A DNA stretch of 64,000 nt, taken from contig NZ_CP085876.1 of assembly GCF_013284245.2 (NCBI RefSeq), positions 941,001-1,005,000 on the forward strand. Reading direction: 5' to 3'. A program made the position numbers and the translations under genes. The notes beneath the pieces were generated by a model. It was not told the origin of the DNA. It saw only the letters and a list, made by a program, of their open reading frames with translations, and searched no databases. The stretch comes from Brevibacillus sp. DP1.3A. GTDB lineage: Bacteria > Bacillota > Bacilli > Brevibacillales > Brevibacillaceae. Positions 45,273-54,998 of the stretch are shown here, piece by piece. Each line of letters starts with the position of its first letter. Position 1 is the first letter of the stretch.

Positions 45273-46736
45273 TTATGACAAAACAGCCTTCAACGCAGCC
45301 GCAAATTTAGAGACGCCAAGCGTAATTTCCTCTTCTTTTGGTCGCGCAAAGGTAAAGCGAATGTAGCCGGAGTCTGAACCATACACACTGCCAGGCACAA
45401 AAACGACGCCTCTGCGAACGGCTTCTTCAAATAATTGGTTGTCGTTCACATCTGGGTTAATTTTACACCACAAGTGTAATCCGCCTTGGGGAATGGTGAA
45501 CGAAAGCTCATTGGGCAACTCTTTTTGCAGTGCCTCCACAAGCAAATCTCTTCTGTACTGTAAATGCATACGTAACCGCTCTAAATGTGGTAGGAAGTTA
45601 TCGGAATGCAAAAACTGGGCTGCGATTTTTTGTGGTACCACGCTCAGGCCAAAATCCATCTGCTGGCGGGCATCTGCCAAACGCTCGACAACGGAATGAG
45701 GCGCCACCATCCAACCGACTCGTAAACCGGATGCAGCAATTTTGGAAAAGGAACCAATGTAGACTACGGAGCCAAGCTGATCCAATGATTTGAGTGGCAG
45801 TGGAGGCTTGCCGTCATAGGAAGTCAGACTGAAAGGATCGTCCTCTACAATCGGCAGACCGAGTTCGCTTGCTACATCCAACAGCTGCGTGCGCCGAGTG
45901 GGATCCAGACAAATTCCTGTAGGGTTTTGAAAAGTGGGATTGATAAAGATCATCTTGATCCGATGTTTTTTATACAAGGCTCGAATATCTTCTGGATCAA
46001 TTCCGTTATGGCTGACGGGAAGGCGGAACAGGCGAAGTCCAGCAGATTGAAACATAGGCAACGAGTAAGAATAAGAGGGATCTTCGATGGCAACTGCATC
46101 GCCGGGTGCAAGCAGACATTGGGTGATCAAATACAGAGATTGTTGAGAACCCGACGTGATCAGAATAGAAGAGTCTGTTGTCTGCACATTCCGGTATCGT
46201 GACAAATACGAGACCAGCTCTTCACGCAATGGCGTAAAGCCTTGAGGATTGTCGTATCCCAAATATTCGGTGAAGGGGTTTTCCTTCATCAGTGTACTGA
46301 TTTCCTTACCTGGAGAGAGTTGAGAAGACAACTCCCCACTCGCAAAGTCGATTAGACTGCTGTCTTTTTGCAAGGCTTCTCTAATCCGCCGCAGATAAGA
46401 CAAATTCGGGAGGAATTGACCACCTTCTACATATCGATGCCAGTTGGGTGTATGCTTCGGAGTTGCCTCCCATTTATTTTTACTTACACGAGTACCGCTT
46501 CCTGTTCTGCTCTCGATGATGCCTAATGCCCGAAGTTCCTCGTACGCTAAAATAACAGTGCTTCGGTTTACTCCTAGTTGCTCAGCCAGTTTTCTCTCAG
46601 AAGGGAGCAGGCTCCCAGGGGGGAACTCTCCATATGAAATTCTGCGTTCAATCTCATCGGCTATTTGGTGGTATAGAGTTTGACTGCTCGACCGATCAGG
46701 CTTCCAAATGATAATCACAACCTTGCACATATTCAT
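45273..46736 (-). CDS. MocR/PdxR-type GntR regulator with aminotransferase domain
   Basis: A 487-residue fusion. The N-terminal winged helix (GEFPPGSLLPSERKLAEQLG, NRSTVILAYEEL) occupies about residues 20-95, and a fold-type I aminotransferase domain follows with NPTFQNPTG and IGSFSKIAASGLRVGW (PLP lysine). Such regulators sense PLP or amino compounds and control vitamin B6 or amino-acid genes. No pdx gene lies adjacent, so the target is unknown. The start has a weak ribosome site; ATG at 46730 is an alternative. Confidence 0.9.
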   Translation of the reverse strand: MNMCKVVIIIWKPDRSSSQTLYHQIADEIERRISYGEFPPGSLLPSERKLAEQLGVNRSTVILAYEELRALGIIESRTGSGTRVSKNKWEATPKHTPNWHRYVEGGQFLPNLSYLRRIREALQKDSSLIDFASGELSSQLSPGKEISTLMKENPFTEYLGYDNPQGFTPLREELVSYLSRYRNVQTTDSSILITSGSQQSLYLITQCLLAPGDAVAIEDPSYSYSLPMFQSAGLRLFRLPVSHNGIDPEDIRALYKKHRIKMIFINPTFQNPTGICLDPTRRTQLLDVASELGLPIVEDDPFSLTSYDGKPPLPLKSLDQLGSVVYIGSFSKIAASGLRVGWMVAPHSVVERLADARQQMDFGLSVVPQKIAAQFLHSDNFLPHLERLRMHLQYRRDLLVEALQKELPNELSFTIPQGGLHLWCKINPDVNDNQLFEEAVRRGVVFVPGSVYGSDSGYIRFTFARPKEEEITLGVSKFAAALKAVLS

Positions 46737-47005
46737 TGTTTGTTATATGGGGGAATCCATTTCATCATAACATTGTTAAGAAAAATACATGTGACAAAAC
46801 CGTTCCAAACTGTTGAACATGGATGGGTAAAAAAATCATGAATTGGATGGTTCCATTTCCGAATGAGTATGATTAGGTTTCCATCTAGTGGTGATGAATA
46901 CTCGCGATAAAAATAGATAGATTTTTCTAACAAAGAGAAAGGGTGTGTCAATCCGATCGAGAATGAGTAAAGACACAAAGCGAGGGAAAAGAGGCGTGAT
47001 CATCA

Positions 47006-47515
47006 TTGAGTAATTTGACGCTACGGTATTTGAAGGTTTTGGTTGTAGCATTATCCGCAGCATTTGGAACATCCATTTTCTTAGGGAATCTTATGGACTA
47101 CCATTCCAATTATCAATTTGTCCAACATGTTCTGTCCATGGACACCACGTTTGAGGGGAACGCACTTATGTGGCGAGCGATTACTGATCCTACTGCTCAC
47201 ACCATTGCTTATATCGGAATCATCATTGCGGAAGGGCTATTCTCACTTTTTGGTTGGATCGCGGCAGGAAATATGCTGCGTAATGCAAAGAAGGATGCAA
47301 AAACGTTCAATAACTCGAAAACATTCGCATACATCGCTTACATGGTTGCTTTTTGCATCTGGTTTTTCGGATTTGCGATTGTGGGCGCAGAGTGGTTCGC
47401 TATGTGGCAATCACAAGTATGGAATGGTCAGCAGGTAGCGTTTAACATTACAGAGGTGATGATTGGATTCGTGATTTTGGTTTCTTTACGAGATCGAGAA
47501 TTAACAGATAGGTAG
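47006..47515 (+). CDS. DUF2165-family small integral membrane protein
   Basis: A 169-residue protein with four membrane segments. The pattern MWRAITDPTAHTIAYIGIII and GAEWFAMWQS matches DUF2165 proteins, whose function is unknown. The start is a TTG behind GAGGCGTG. Stands alone. Confidence 0.8.
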   Translation: MSNLTLRYLKVLVVALSAAFGTSIFLGNLMDYHSNYQFVQHVLSMDTTFEGNALMWRAITDPTAHTIAYIGIIIAEGLFSLFGWIAAGNMLRNAKKDAKTFNNSKTFAYIAYMVAFCIWFFGFAIVGAEWFAMWQSQVWNGQQVAFNITEVMIGFVILVSLRDRELTDR

Positions 47516-47520
47516 TAGTA

Positions 47521-47553
47521 GAGCCACGTTCCTTTGAGAGCGTGGCTTTTTTG
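47521..47553 (+). terminator. Terminator behind the DUF2165 gene
   Basis: Stem AGCCACG/CGTGGCT with a 12-base loop, then TTTTTTG. Confidence 0.85.
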
Positions 47554-47578
47554 TTTGAATCGCATTTTTCGTTCGGAG

Positions 47579-48436
47579 TTAAATATGCGAGGGAATCACG
47601 AACGTCGGGTTATGCTGGTTCAAAATATCTTCCATTCGCTGACGCACAGTCTCTCTATACGAGGGGTCTGGCAGAATGTAAAAGCGATTGCTCTTGATCG
47701 CCAGGAAGGTGTGATCAGCTACTTCTTTTGGAGAAATTCCTTGCTCGACACCTGAACGAATGAACTGGTCGATGGCGGTGGTCATCGGTGATGGCTCCAC
47801 GATATCTCCTGGTTTGCTGTACACGGCTGGACGATTGCGATGGGCGTCACATATTTGCGTTTGAACAAAGCCGGGGCATAAAACGGAAACACCGATTTTG
47901 GATTGGATCATTTTCAATTCGTGGTAGAGGGTTTCCGACAGACTGACTAACGCATGCTTGCTTACACGATAAATGCTATTCCCTGGTCCGGACTCTAGGC
48001 CAGCGAGAGAGGCGGTGTTCACGATGTGGCATTCAGTCCCTTGCTTCAACATCATGGGTACGAAAATTTGTGTAGCGTGAATGGCACCCCACAAGTTCAC
48101 ATTCATGACCCATTGCCAATCAGCAAGGGTGCTTTGCCAGATTGTCGAGCCTCCGCCAACCCCTGCATTATTGAACAATAGATGGACAGCACCGAACGAG
48201 TCTAGCGTTTTCTGTGCAAGCATCTGGATATCCTTTTCTTTGCTTACGTCCGTTACGACGGCGAGGACAGTTGCTCCTGCTGCCTGTAATTCCTGCTCTA
48301 CTCGTTGGAGCGCCGCTACTTCTACATCGGCAAGAACAACCTTCATCTGCTCCTCAGCACAGCGCGTTGCCAATGCGCGACCGATACCGCTGGCCGCTCC
48401 GGTAATGATCGCTACTTTGTTTTCAAACTGCTTCAT
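47579..48436 (-). CDS. Short-chain dehydrogenase/reductase
   Basis: A 285-residue classical SDR. The cofactor loop is TGAASGIG, Asp in LADVE suggests NAD preference, NNAGVGGG is the second block, and the catalytic part is NTASL...YRVSK (Ser, Tyr, Lys). ATG 48436 follows AAAGGAGG. Monocistronic; substrate unknown. Confidence 0.9.
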   Translation of the reverse strand: MKQFENKVAIITGAASGIGRALATRCAEEQMKVVLADVEVAALQRVEQELQAAGATVLAVVTDVSKEKDIQMLAQKTLDSFGAVHLLFNNAGVGGGSTIWQSTLADWQWVMNVNLWGAIHATQIFVPMMLKQGTECHIVNTASLAGLESGPGNSIYRVSKHALVSLSETLYHELKMIQSKIGVSVLCPGFVQTQICDAHRNRPAVYSKPGDIVEPSPMTTAIDQFIRSGVEQGISPKEVADHTFLAIKSNRFYILPDPSYRETVRQRMEDILNQHNPTFVIPSHI

Positions 48437-48612
48437 GACATACCTCCTTTAAACGAAACTCAAACACACTTGATTAATGTTTTGATTATAATAGATAATA
48501 TTATAAAATGTCTATTTATATTTGTGATTGAGTGCAATCTTGGATACTGCGAGCATGTGGTGAAAAAAGTAGCATATATTTTGGTGAGACTAGAAAGATG
48601 GGTGAGACCAAT

Positions 48613-49380
48613 ATGAAGCGAATCGGAACGCAGCATTGGAGCGTCATAAAGAGCTTGATACCTCCTACGGCAGAACTAGTGGTCATGCCAAAGCCGCACG
48701 ATCAACCAGCCGTTATCATCGCTGATCTCGATGGTGATAATCGTCAGGAAATAGCCTGTGTTTATCGCAATCAGGGCGAAATGTACGTCATGGTCGCCAA
48801 GCAGGATGAGAATCGCTGGCATCCAATCGGCAATTTCAAAGGACAAGGCTATACGGTTTCCGAATTATTGGCTGCTCCCATTGTCGATGCCCAAATGAAT
48901 AGCTTATTGATTGGGTGGCAGATAGGCGGGGTATGGTCGAACATAGATATTTTGCAGTGGTCGGCGAATGGATTTATGCACATGCTCCATCAGGAGACAC
49001 GAGCAAGCAGGGTTGAGGTGGAAGACATGCCAGGGGTTAATGGAATGGATGGCAACGCTGAGCTTGCTCTGTGGCTACATGATAGCGGAAAAGCGTTTCA
49101 AGTAGAGGTGTATAGGTGGGACGCAGGAAGTCTGGTAATCGCAGCCGATGTCTATCCCTATTATTTTCAGAAGATGGTTGCCTACTATGAGTCTGTCCTT
49201 GAAGAGAGCGATTCGGCGAGGTATTGGTACTACCTGGGGGACGCGCAAAGAAAAGCAGGAATGCATGCTCAAGCTTTTCAATCCATCGAGCAAGCATTGC
49301 AGTTTCCCAATCCTTATCCTTCTCGGGAGGCCCTGCTTCGTTGGAAGAAAGAGTTGGATGCAGCAAAAAGAAAAAGCTAA
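48613..49380 (+). CDS. VCBS/FG-GAP-like repeat plus TPR-like protein
   Basis: A 255-residue protein. IIADLDGDNRQEIACVYRNQ near residue 35 is the calcium-binding FG-GAP/VCBS-type motif, followed by beta-rich repeats. The last 80 residues (SARYWYYLGDAQRKAGMHAQ, AFQSIEQALQFP) form a TPR. No signal peptide. ATG 48613 after GGGTGAG was preferred to earlier in-frame starts at 48532 and 48598. Function unknown. Confidence 0.65.
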   Translation: MKRIGTQHWSVIKSLIPPTAELVVMPKPHDQPAVIIADLDGDNRQEIACVYRNQGEMYVMVAKQDENRWHPIGNFKGQGYTVSELLAAPIVDAQMNSLLIGWQIGGVWSNIDILQWSANGFMHMLHQETRASRVEVEDMPGVNGMDGNAELALWLHDSGKAFQVEVYRWDAGSLVIAADVYPYYFQKMVAYYESVLEESDSARYWYYLGDAQRKAGMHAQAFQSIEQALQFPNPYPSREALLRWKKELDAAKRKS

Positions 49381-49406
49381 AAAAGCACCCATTGGCGGGT
49401 GCTTTT
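49381..49406. terminator. Bidirectional terminator
   Basis: Perfect 10-bp stem AAAAGCACCC/GGGTGCTTTT with a 6-base loop between convergent genes. Confidence 0.9.
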
Positions 49407-49435
49407 ACTCTTTATGAGGGGGAATCGTTGTTTCC

Positions 49436-50083
49436 TTATTGCACTTTATAAGACATCAAAATTTCTTGTGCGAGCGGCTTCCACTCTTCCATTTGTGCCT
49501 CGGTGCAATTGAAAGTAGTCATCAGCATTTTGCCGTCGAGCTCTGTAAAGAAAATGAGGTTGTAAATTTTCGTATCAGCAGCAGGAGTCAGCAGTTCGAA
49601 CACACCAACGTTTTTCCCATTGATTTGGATTACTTCATCGCGATACCAGGTTGCATCTTGGTACATGTTGGAGAACGCTTGTTTCATCGGATCCTTCATG
49701 TCTTTGAGAAGGCTGTCTTGAATAGGTGTTTCTGTATGACTAAACGCAATGTTAATGGAACCTTTTTCATCGGTATAAATCAAGGAAGGACGATTTTCCA
49801 TTGGGTATTTTTCTTTTGCCATCTCATCAGACATGACAGTAAAGCCTTTTGGAATCAAGATTTCCACTTTGTCGTTCAGAACTTTTTTCGCTTCCAGCTT
49901 GTCGTTTGTTGTTGCAGCTGGCGCTGGTGTAGCAGAATCTGTTTTTGGAGTTTCAGTTGGTTTAGCGGCTTCTGTGGTTTGTGTTGCATTTTGCTCAGCT
50001 GGCTTAGTATCAGCTGGCTTGTTTGAACAAGCAGAGACAGCCAACATGGAGAGCAACAAAGCTACGGATACTAGTTTTTTCAT
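49436..50083 (-). CDS. Hypothetical lipoprotein
   Basis: A 215-residue lipoprotein: signal MKKLVSVALLLSMLAV, lipobox SAC, then a 45-residue Thr/Ala/Pro/Lys-rich linker and a compact domain of about 145 residues (KVEILIPKGFTVMSDEMAKE ... MTTFNCTEAQMEEWKPLAQE). The domain resembles PsbP/DUF1795-like lipoproteins of Bacilli that lack a known role. ATG after AAGGTGG. Confidence 0.75.
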   Translation of the reverse strand: MKKLVSVALLLSMLAVSACSNKPADTKPAEQNATQTTEAAKPTETPKTDSATPAPAATTNDKLEAKKVLNDKVEILIPKGFTVMSDEMAKEKYPMENRPSLIYTDEKGSINIAFSHTETPIQDSLLKDMKDPMKQAFSNMYQDATWYRDEVIQINGKNVGVFELLTPAADTKIYNLIFFTELDGKMLMTTFNCTEAQMEEWKPLAQEILMSYKVQ

Positions 50084-50249
50084 CTGAATAGATCCACCTT
50101 TTTATACATAATTGGAAATGTACGGAATTTCCTTACCGATTCTATCATGGGGTGCATAATACTGGAAATACAAGAGGTTAATTGCGAATATTCTATCATT
50201 AACTCTTCTCTCTTACATACTCAAGGGGTCTAGGACAAAATACACCCAT

Positions 50250-50828
50250 TCATACAACGATAAAATGGGTGTATTTTCCTATTTTCAAATATTGTGTGTC
50301 GTAATATAGCGGTTGCGAATCTTCTCTCCCAAATAATTTACCGCAAAACGGACAAACGCCCCGTTCCACCCCACCGAAATTGTTCAGCTGTGCCACATGC
50401 CCGAGCATGACAAAGCGCTTGAAACGGGCATTCCGACCTTTTGACGCTTGCAGTCTACCATTGATGCGCAGTGTACTCCATCCTCATATCACAATCGAGT
50501 GGATCGCATGGGATTCGATCAACCCATCTGCTAGGGAAAAGCGAAATGTTTTTTGATAGTCTGACAAATAAAAGGTAACGGGCCTAACGATAGAGAGAAA
50601 CAGCGAATGATTATTTTTCCGAATCTGTTCCTTGAAGTCCAAGCCAGCCTCGAAGAGCTTGTCCGATTCGATTTTGACCGAAGGAAGAAGAGTGGGAGAG
50701 GAAGCCATCTTCTCATAGTCTTGTGCGTAGAGGGAGAGCGCCTTCTCAAGATCATGAGCTTCATGTGGCGTCCACGTATCGCCGGGATACAAAATAATGG
50801 GTTCGGCATCCGTTTCCTGTAGGAGGCG
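50250..50828 (-). pseudogene. Broken gene of unknown family with in-frame stops
   Basis: One minus-strand frame stays protein-like across the stretch: ETDAEPIILYPGDTWTPHE, then DFKEQIRKNNHSLFLSIVRP, up to HSIVI, a TGA at 50484, then GWSTLRINGRLQASKGRNAR, FVMLGHVAQLNNFGG, VCPFCGKLFGRED (a CxxC pair) and a final TGA. A TAG at 50829 closes the frame upstream and no start with a ribosome site is visible. I read it as a truncated gene with a nonsense mutation. Its own terminator-like hairpin (AAAATACACCCATT and inverse, 50237-50279) overlaps the end. Confidence 0.5.
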
Positions 50829-50888
50829 CTACACACTGTCTAAGCTTTCGTTATCATGGATACCCGTACAAACGAATGGAGTAAAGTA

Positions 50889-51167
50889 ATGATCCAAAAT
50901 CCAGATTGGGTGTCGAAAAAGCTCCCAGTAGAGAAGGTGGCAATAGAGAAAGCAGCTGCTTTTCTGAAACAGCTGGTGGGCGATCAAGCAAGTCAGTATA
51001 AAGTAGAGGCAAAGGTCGAGCAGGGCGGTGGCGGTGCCATTTTTGAAGACTATGAGTATGGCTTTGTGACAGTAGAGGTGACGTTCCGTCCAGCTACAGG
51101 CAAGGGAATCACGATCTCTGTGGATGAAGCAGGTCGTATCGTAGGCTTTCAGTATACGGATGAGTAA
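50889..51167 (+). CDS. Small hypothetical protein, 92 aa
   Basis: A 92-residue soluble protein (MIQNPDWVSKKLPVEKVAIE ... GITISVDEAGRIVGFQYTDE). ATG 50889 has a good ribosome site GGAGTAAAGTA; an ATG 33 bp upstream has none. The pattern resembles small YegP/PepSY-like domains but I cannot assign a family. A terminator follows. Confidence 0.6.
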   Translation: MIQNPDWVSKKLPVEKVAIEKAAAFLKQLVGDQASQYKVEAKVEQGGGGAIFEDYEYGFVTVEVTFRPATGKGITISVDEAGRIVGFQYTDE

Positions 51168-51176
51168 GTAAACGTC

Positions 51177-51205
51177 AAAAAGCATTCGGAATTCGAATGC
51201 TTTTT
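51177..51205. terminator. Bidirectional terminator
   Basis: Perfect 12-bp stem AAAAAGCATTCG/CGAATGCTTTTT with a 5-base loop between the small gene and the convergent nitroreductase. Confidence 0.9.
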
Positions 51206-51226
51206 ACGTACAGCCAATCGCTGGTT

Positions 51227-51889
51227 TTATCCGATAAAACGAATAATCTCTTCTTTCGCTTGTCTGGTTTTCGCACGAGGTTCATTTTTCCGATAGCCAA
51301 AAGCCACCATGCAAGCGATGCCGAAGCGTTCTCTGTCGAGAAGCCCCTCCGCTGCAAGGATATCCTCAACCTTTTCTTTTGCAAAGCCTTCAATGGGGCA
51401 GGAATCAATGCCGATCATCGCAGCAGACGTCATCATATTGCCAAGCGCGATGTAGGTCTGTCTGGATGCCCATTCGAACATGACTCGCTCGTCATCAAAC
51501 AGGGCGAAATCGTTTTTCAGGAAGTGATCGTAAGCAGCGCCTTTTTGCTGTACGACGTTTTCTGGCAAGTCCTGCGTGTCTTTCATCATATGTTGGATAT
51601 ATTCGGAATCAGCGGCCATTTCTTGTTTGGTCCGAGCCAATACGATGACAAAATGGCTTGCGGTCGGCAGTTGTTTTTGCGCACCCCATGCGCCGGGTAA
51701 CAGCTTCTCTCTAAGCGTCGAATCTTGTAGCACGAGGAAGTTCCATGGTTCAAAACCAAAGGAGCTAGGTGACAGGCGAGCAGTCTCCATAATAAAATCA
51801 AAGTCTTCATTCGTAATTTTTTTAGCTGCATCAAACTCCTTGCAGGCATGTCTGAATTGATAGGCTTCTATGATTTGGTCTTTACGCAT
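51227..51889 (-). CDS. Nitroreductase-family NAD(P)H oxidoreductase
   Basis: A 220-residue flavin enzyme. YQFRHACKEFD at the start, ARLSPSSFGFEPWNFLV and YIALGNMMTSAAMIGIDSCP are nitroreductase blocks that bind FMN. It reduces nitroaromatics, quinones or flavins. The ATG follows AAGAAGGATG. It is divergent from an HxlR-type regulator, which in Bacilli often controls such reductases in response to electrophiles. Confidence 0.92.
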   Translation of the reverse strand: MRKDQIIEAYQFRHACKEFDAAKKITNEDFDFIMETARLSPSSFGFEPWNFLVLQDSTLREKLLPGAWGAQKQLPTASHFVIVLARTKQEMAADSEYIQHMMKDTQDLPENVVQQKGAAYDHFLKNDFALFDDERVMFEWASRQTYIALGNMMTSAAMIGIDSCPIEGFAKEKVEDILAAEGLLDRERFGIACMVAFGYRKNEPRAKTRQAKEEIIRFIG

Positions 51890-52085
51890 GATGTCATCCT
51901 TCTTTCGAATAAGTTTATGAAACCGTTGATAGAAAATGGGCTGGCGTGGATCAATAGCAGAGCGGGACCGTTTCCCTCCACTGCGTAAGCGATGTCGACT
52001 GGGCCTACCCGCACTTACTTTTACATGAGCTCCCTCCTTTAAAAGTGTTTTACAAAACTGAGCATACCGAATACACTAAACAAAA

Positions 52086-52116
52086 GTAAGTACGCACTTT
52101 TTCGGTTAATACTTAC
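52086..52116. promoter_or_regulatory. Inverted repeat, candidate HxlR operator
   Basis: GTAAGTA (52086-52092) and TACTTAC (52110-52116), 17 bp apart, just ahead of the HxlR gene. A related half-site (ACTTAC) stands at 52013 near the nitroreductase start. HxlR-type proteins bind such spaced inverted repeats and often regulate themselves. Confidence 0.5.
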
Positions 52117-52135
52117 GAAAAGGGAAGTGAGTGGG

Positions 52136-52516
52136 ATGAAGAAGAAACCAGCGATGAGGTACCTATTAAATGGCAAGGAATATCCTTGCCCGATCGAGCT
52201 TGCCGTCTCGGTTTTTGCGGGAAGATGGAAGGTATCAATCATTTGTCAGCTGTTCAAAGGGAAAAAAAGGTACGGAGAATTAAAGAAAAATATAATCGGT
52301 GTGAATCATAAAATGCTGGCAGAACAATTGCGGGAGTTGGAGGAAGCAGGAATCGTCAAGCGTGAAGTGTATCCGGTCGTTCCGCCAAAAGTAGAGTACG
52401 AGTTGACCGAGCTAGGGCAAGGCTTGGGACCTGTCATTGAGTATTTGCGAGAATGGGGAGATCATTTTCAAACAGAGGCACCAGAAGAGTCTCTATCTAC
52501 TGCTCACGGGTCATGA
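52136..52516 (+). CDS. HxlR-family transcriptional regulator
   Basis: A 126-residue winged-helix regulator with CPIELAVSVFAGRWKVSIICQL, KRYGELKKNIIGVNHKMLAEQL and VEYELTELGQ. The Cys near position 20 matches the redox-sensing Cys of HxlR/HypR/YodB types. ATG 52136 was chosen; a GTG three codons earlier is too close to its ribosome site. It is divergent from the nitroreductase, its likely target. Confidence 0.9.
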   Translation: MKKKPAMRYLLNGKEYPCPIELAVSVFAGRWKVSIICQLFKGKKRYGELKKNIIGVNHKMLAEQLRELEEAGIVKREVYPVVPPKVEYELTELGQGLGPVIEYLREWGDHFQTEAPEESLSTAHGS

Positions 52517-52550
52517 AAACCGCCACCTGAAAGGGTGGTTTTTTCTTTTT
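52517..52550 (+). terminator. Terminator behind the HxlR gene
   Basis: Stem CCACC/GGTGG extended by AACC/GGTT with a mismatch, followed by TTTTTTCTTTTTT. Confidence 0.75.
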
Positions 52551-52670
52551 TGTAACCTCCCGGTGGTTTTTCCGACTATTACATAGGACGAACAACTGTG
52601 AAACATGGGGTAGACGGAAAGTTGCAACAAACGCCACTTCTGGTTTATACGGTGGACACGATTTCTGGGT

Positions 52671-52708
52671 GATCCCGTTTCTCATCATGAGGGGCGGGAT
52701 TTTTTTTA
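52671..52708 (+). terminator. Second hairpin with T-run upstream of the M6 protease gene
   Basis: ATCCCG/CGGGAT outer stem with an inner CTCAT/ATGAG stem, followed by eight T. It lies 120 bp after the previous terminator and 285 bp before the protease; no gene stands between. It may end a small RNA or attenuate the protease. The rest of 52551-52991 shows nothing I recognise. Confidence 0.6.
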
Positions 52709-52991
52709 TGGTGTGCCGAAAGCATGTTCCATCCATTCCGTTTTATTGGCTAATTATAAAAAAGTCCCCGTTTTATAGAAAAAGTTAACATGTTACCAAA
52801 ATTTCCCAATATTGTAGGTAAGGGTATTCTGGTGGTTCTGTAAAGATGATCTGTCGATTCATCCTATGTATGAATCTGGTGCAGTTATCAACAGAATTTT
52901 CCGCATGCCAAAGAAAGGGGGGCGATCTTCATGAATCTATAGAGGAAACCATTCCTATCGGATAACAACTTCTAAAACGGGAGGAAGACTT

Positions 52992-54956
52992 ATGCAAAGA
53001 AGTTTTAAATACCTGTTCACATCTGTTTTTTCTTTGATTTGTGTTTTGTACATTCAAACGGATGTTTTTGCCGCACCCGCATACGATGGAGTTGTCAAAA
53101 TGGAGCAACCGTCAGGTGAATCGTTTCAAGCTGTGATGCATGGAGATGAATGGTTCCATTGGGCAAGCACAAAGGATGGCGATGTACTTTTACAAGATCA
53201 GGAGGGATATTGGAATTACGCTGAACTTACATCAGATGATCTGCAATCTACGGGGATAAAATATAAAATTGACGAAAAGCCTTCCGAAGCGGTAAATGAG
53301 AAAAATTTGATGAAATGGATAAATGAGTACGATCCTCAAGCGAATAAAAAACAGGAGTTCATGAATGAGCTACAACAAGAATTTTCGGGATCGCCAGAAA
53401 ATATTGACGGAAGTGTCACGCCAGTTTCAGGAACCCCAAAATTGCTTGTTTTGTTAATTGGGTTTACAGATGTTGATATCGCATATAGCGCCAACGATTG
53501 GAGCAACAAATTCTTTTCTGCAAATCAAAAGTCAGTAAAGCATTACTATAATGAAGTGAGTAATGGAAAAGCACAGATCACTCCAGCAGCCGAAATATTT
53601 GGTACGCAAAATGATGGAGTTGTGAAAGTAAGATTAGATTACGCTCATCCGGATACATCGGGAAAAGACATTAGGACGGTTATAACAGATGCACTGGATA
53701 AAGCGGATTCTGAGGTGAACTTTGCTAGTTTTGATACCAATAATGATCAAGTCATCGACTCCAAAGACGGCTTCTACATTGTAACTGTTCTTGCTGGTAA
53801 TGAAGAGGCTAGTGGTGGTGCAGTGCCAAATATTTGGGCACATCAGTGGTATGCTCCCAATACAAATCATGATGGTGTTACAGTATCAGGTATGTATACG
53901 ACGCAGGGTGAAAAACAATTTGGTCATATGGCAACAATGGGTATCACTGCTCATGAATTGGGTCATTCCTTGGGCCTTCCAGATCTCTATGGTGCTAATA
54001 ATCATGTGGGTGGTCTAAGTATAATGGCAAATGGAACCTGGAATAATCTCCAAGGGGAAGATCCTGGAACTACACCCACTCATATGGATGCCTGGTCAAA
54101 AGGAAAATTAGGATTTGTCACACCAACTGTAGTAAATGCCGCTAACAATTTTACGCTACAAGCCATCCCGAATAATTATAATGTTTTAAAGGTTCCTTTA
54201 AAGGATAATACGTATTTTTTAGTTGAGAATCGCGAAAAAGTTGGATATGATGCTAGCTTGCAAACAGTTTCTGGAGGCATCGCGGTTTGGCACATTGATG
54301 AATCCATGAATAATAACACGAATGATCCTCATCCTTTCATTGACATAGAGCAATCCGTGAGCGAATACCAAGACCCATTCTATTACACGAATAATAATCA
54401 TGCTGCCTCCTTTAGTCCAGACACCAATCCGAACAGTAATACCTACACTGGAGAAAAATCGGGAGTAACGATTACGACGACAAGCACAAGTAATTCCGCC
54501 ATGAATGTGGCAGTTACAGCAGGAGAAGCCAGTCTGATTCCGAAAACGAATTGGACGCTAAAATATGTAGACAGCGATGAATTGTACAATGAAGCCCCGA
54601 AAGCCTTTGATGGAAACAACAGCACGTTTTGGCACACGAAATGGAGCCCCGTAGCTCCAATGCCGCACGAGATTCAAATTGACTTGGGTGCAACGTATAG
54701 CCTTTCCAAATTCAGTTACCTGCCAAGACAAGATGGTCAAGTGAACGGAACGATCAAGAACTATGAGTTCTACGTCAGTAGTGATGGAGTGAATTGGGGA
54801 ACAGCTGTAGCCACAGGTACCTTTGCAAATGATACCACGTTGAAAGAAGTCAGCTTTGCAGCCAAGACAGGTCGCTATATGAAACTGCGTGCCTTAAGCG
54901 AGGTAAACAATAACCCATGGACAAGTGCAGCTGAAATCAATGTATTTGGGCAATAA
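52992..54956 (+). CDS. Secreted M6-family metalloprotease with C-terminal F5/8-type-C domain
   Basis: A 654-residue exported protein: signal peptide up to about DVFAAP, a propeptide-like region (residues 30-150), and the M6 (immune inhibitor A-like) catalytic domain with HELGHSLGLPDLYG near residue 320, where two His bind zinc and Glu is catalytic. IMANGTWN and VAVWHIDE-like blocks follow. The last 140 residues (SLSKFSYLPRQDGQVNGTIK, ...RYMKLRALSEVNNNPWTSAA) are a discoidin/coagulation factor 5/8 C module that binds carbohydrate or surfaces. ATG follows CGGGAGGAAG. It is a likely extracellular protein-degrading or virulence-type factor. Confidence 0.92.
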   Translation: MQRSFKYLFTSVFSLICVLYIQTDVFAAPAYDGVVKMEQPSGESFQAVMHGDEWFHWASTKDGDVLLQDQEGYWNYAELTSDDLQSTGIKYKIDEKPSEAVNEKNLMKWINEYDPQANKKQEFMNELQQEFSGSPENIDGSVTPVSGTPKLLVLLIGFTDVDIAYSANDWSNKFFSANQKSVKHYYNEVSNGKAQITPAAEIFGTQNDGVVKVRLDYAHPDTSGKDIRTVITDALDKADSEVNFASFDTNNDQVIDSKDGFYIVTVLAGNEEASGGAVPNIWAHQWYAPNTNHDGVTVSGMYTTQGEKQFGHMATMGITAHELGHSLGLPDLYGANNHVGGLSIMANGTWNNLQGEDPGTTPTHMDAWSKGKLGFVTPTVVNAANNFTLQAIPNNYNVLKVPLKDNTYFLVENREKVGYDASLQTVSGGIAVWHIDESMNNNTNDPHPFIDIEQSVSEYQDPFYYTNNNHAASFSPDTNPNSNTYTGEKSGVTITTTSTSNSAMNVAVTAGEASLIPKTNWTLKYVDSDELYNEAPKAFDGNNSTFWHTKWSPVAPMPHEIQIDLGATYSLSKFSYLPRQDGQVNGTIKNYEFYVSSDGVNWGTAVATGTFANDTTLKEVSFAAKTGRYMKLRALSEVNNNPWTSAAEINVFGQ

Positions 54957-54998
54957 TGTATGGTGAGGGTAGCTATTTCAATCAGTGATACGCTACCC

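Noticed and set aside
50484..50486. Selenocysteine codon at the in-frame TGA
   Set aside because: No recoding hairpin is recognised and the upstream end of the frame is also broken, so decay is simpler.
50829..51185. Cys/Leu-rich minus-strand frame opposite the small gene at 50889
   Set aside because: It is antisense to a better-supported gene and has no ribosome site.
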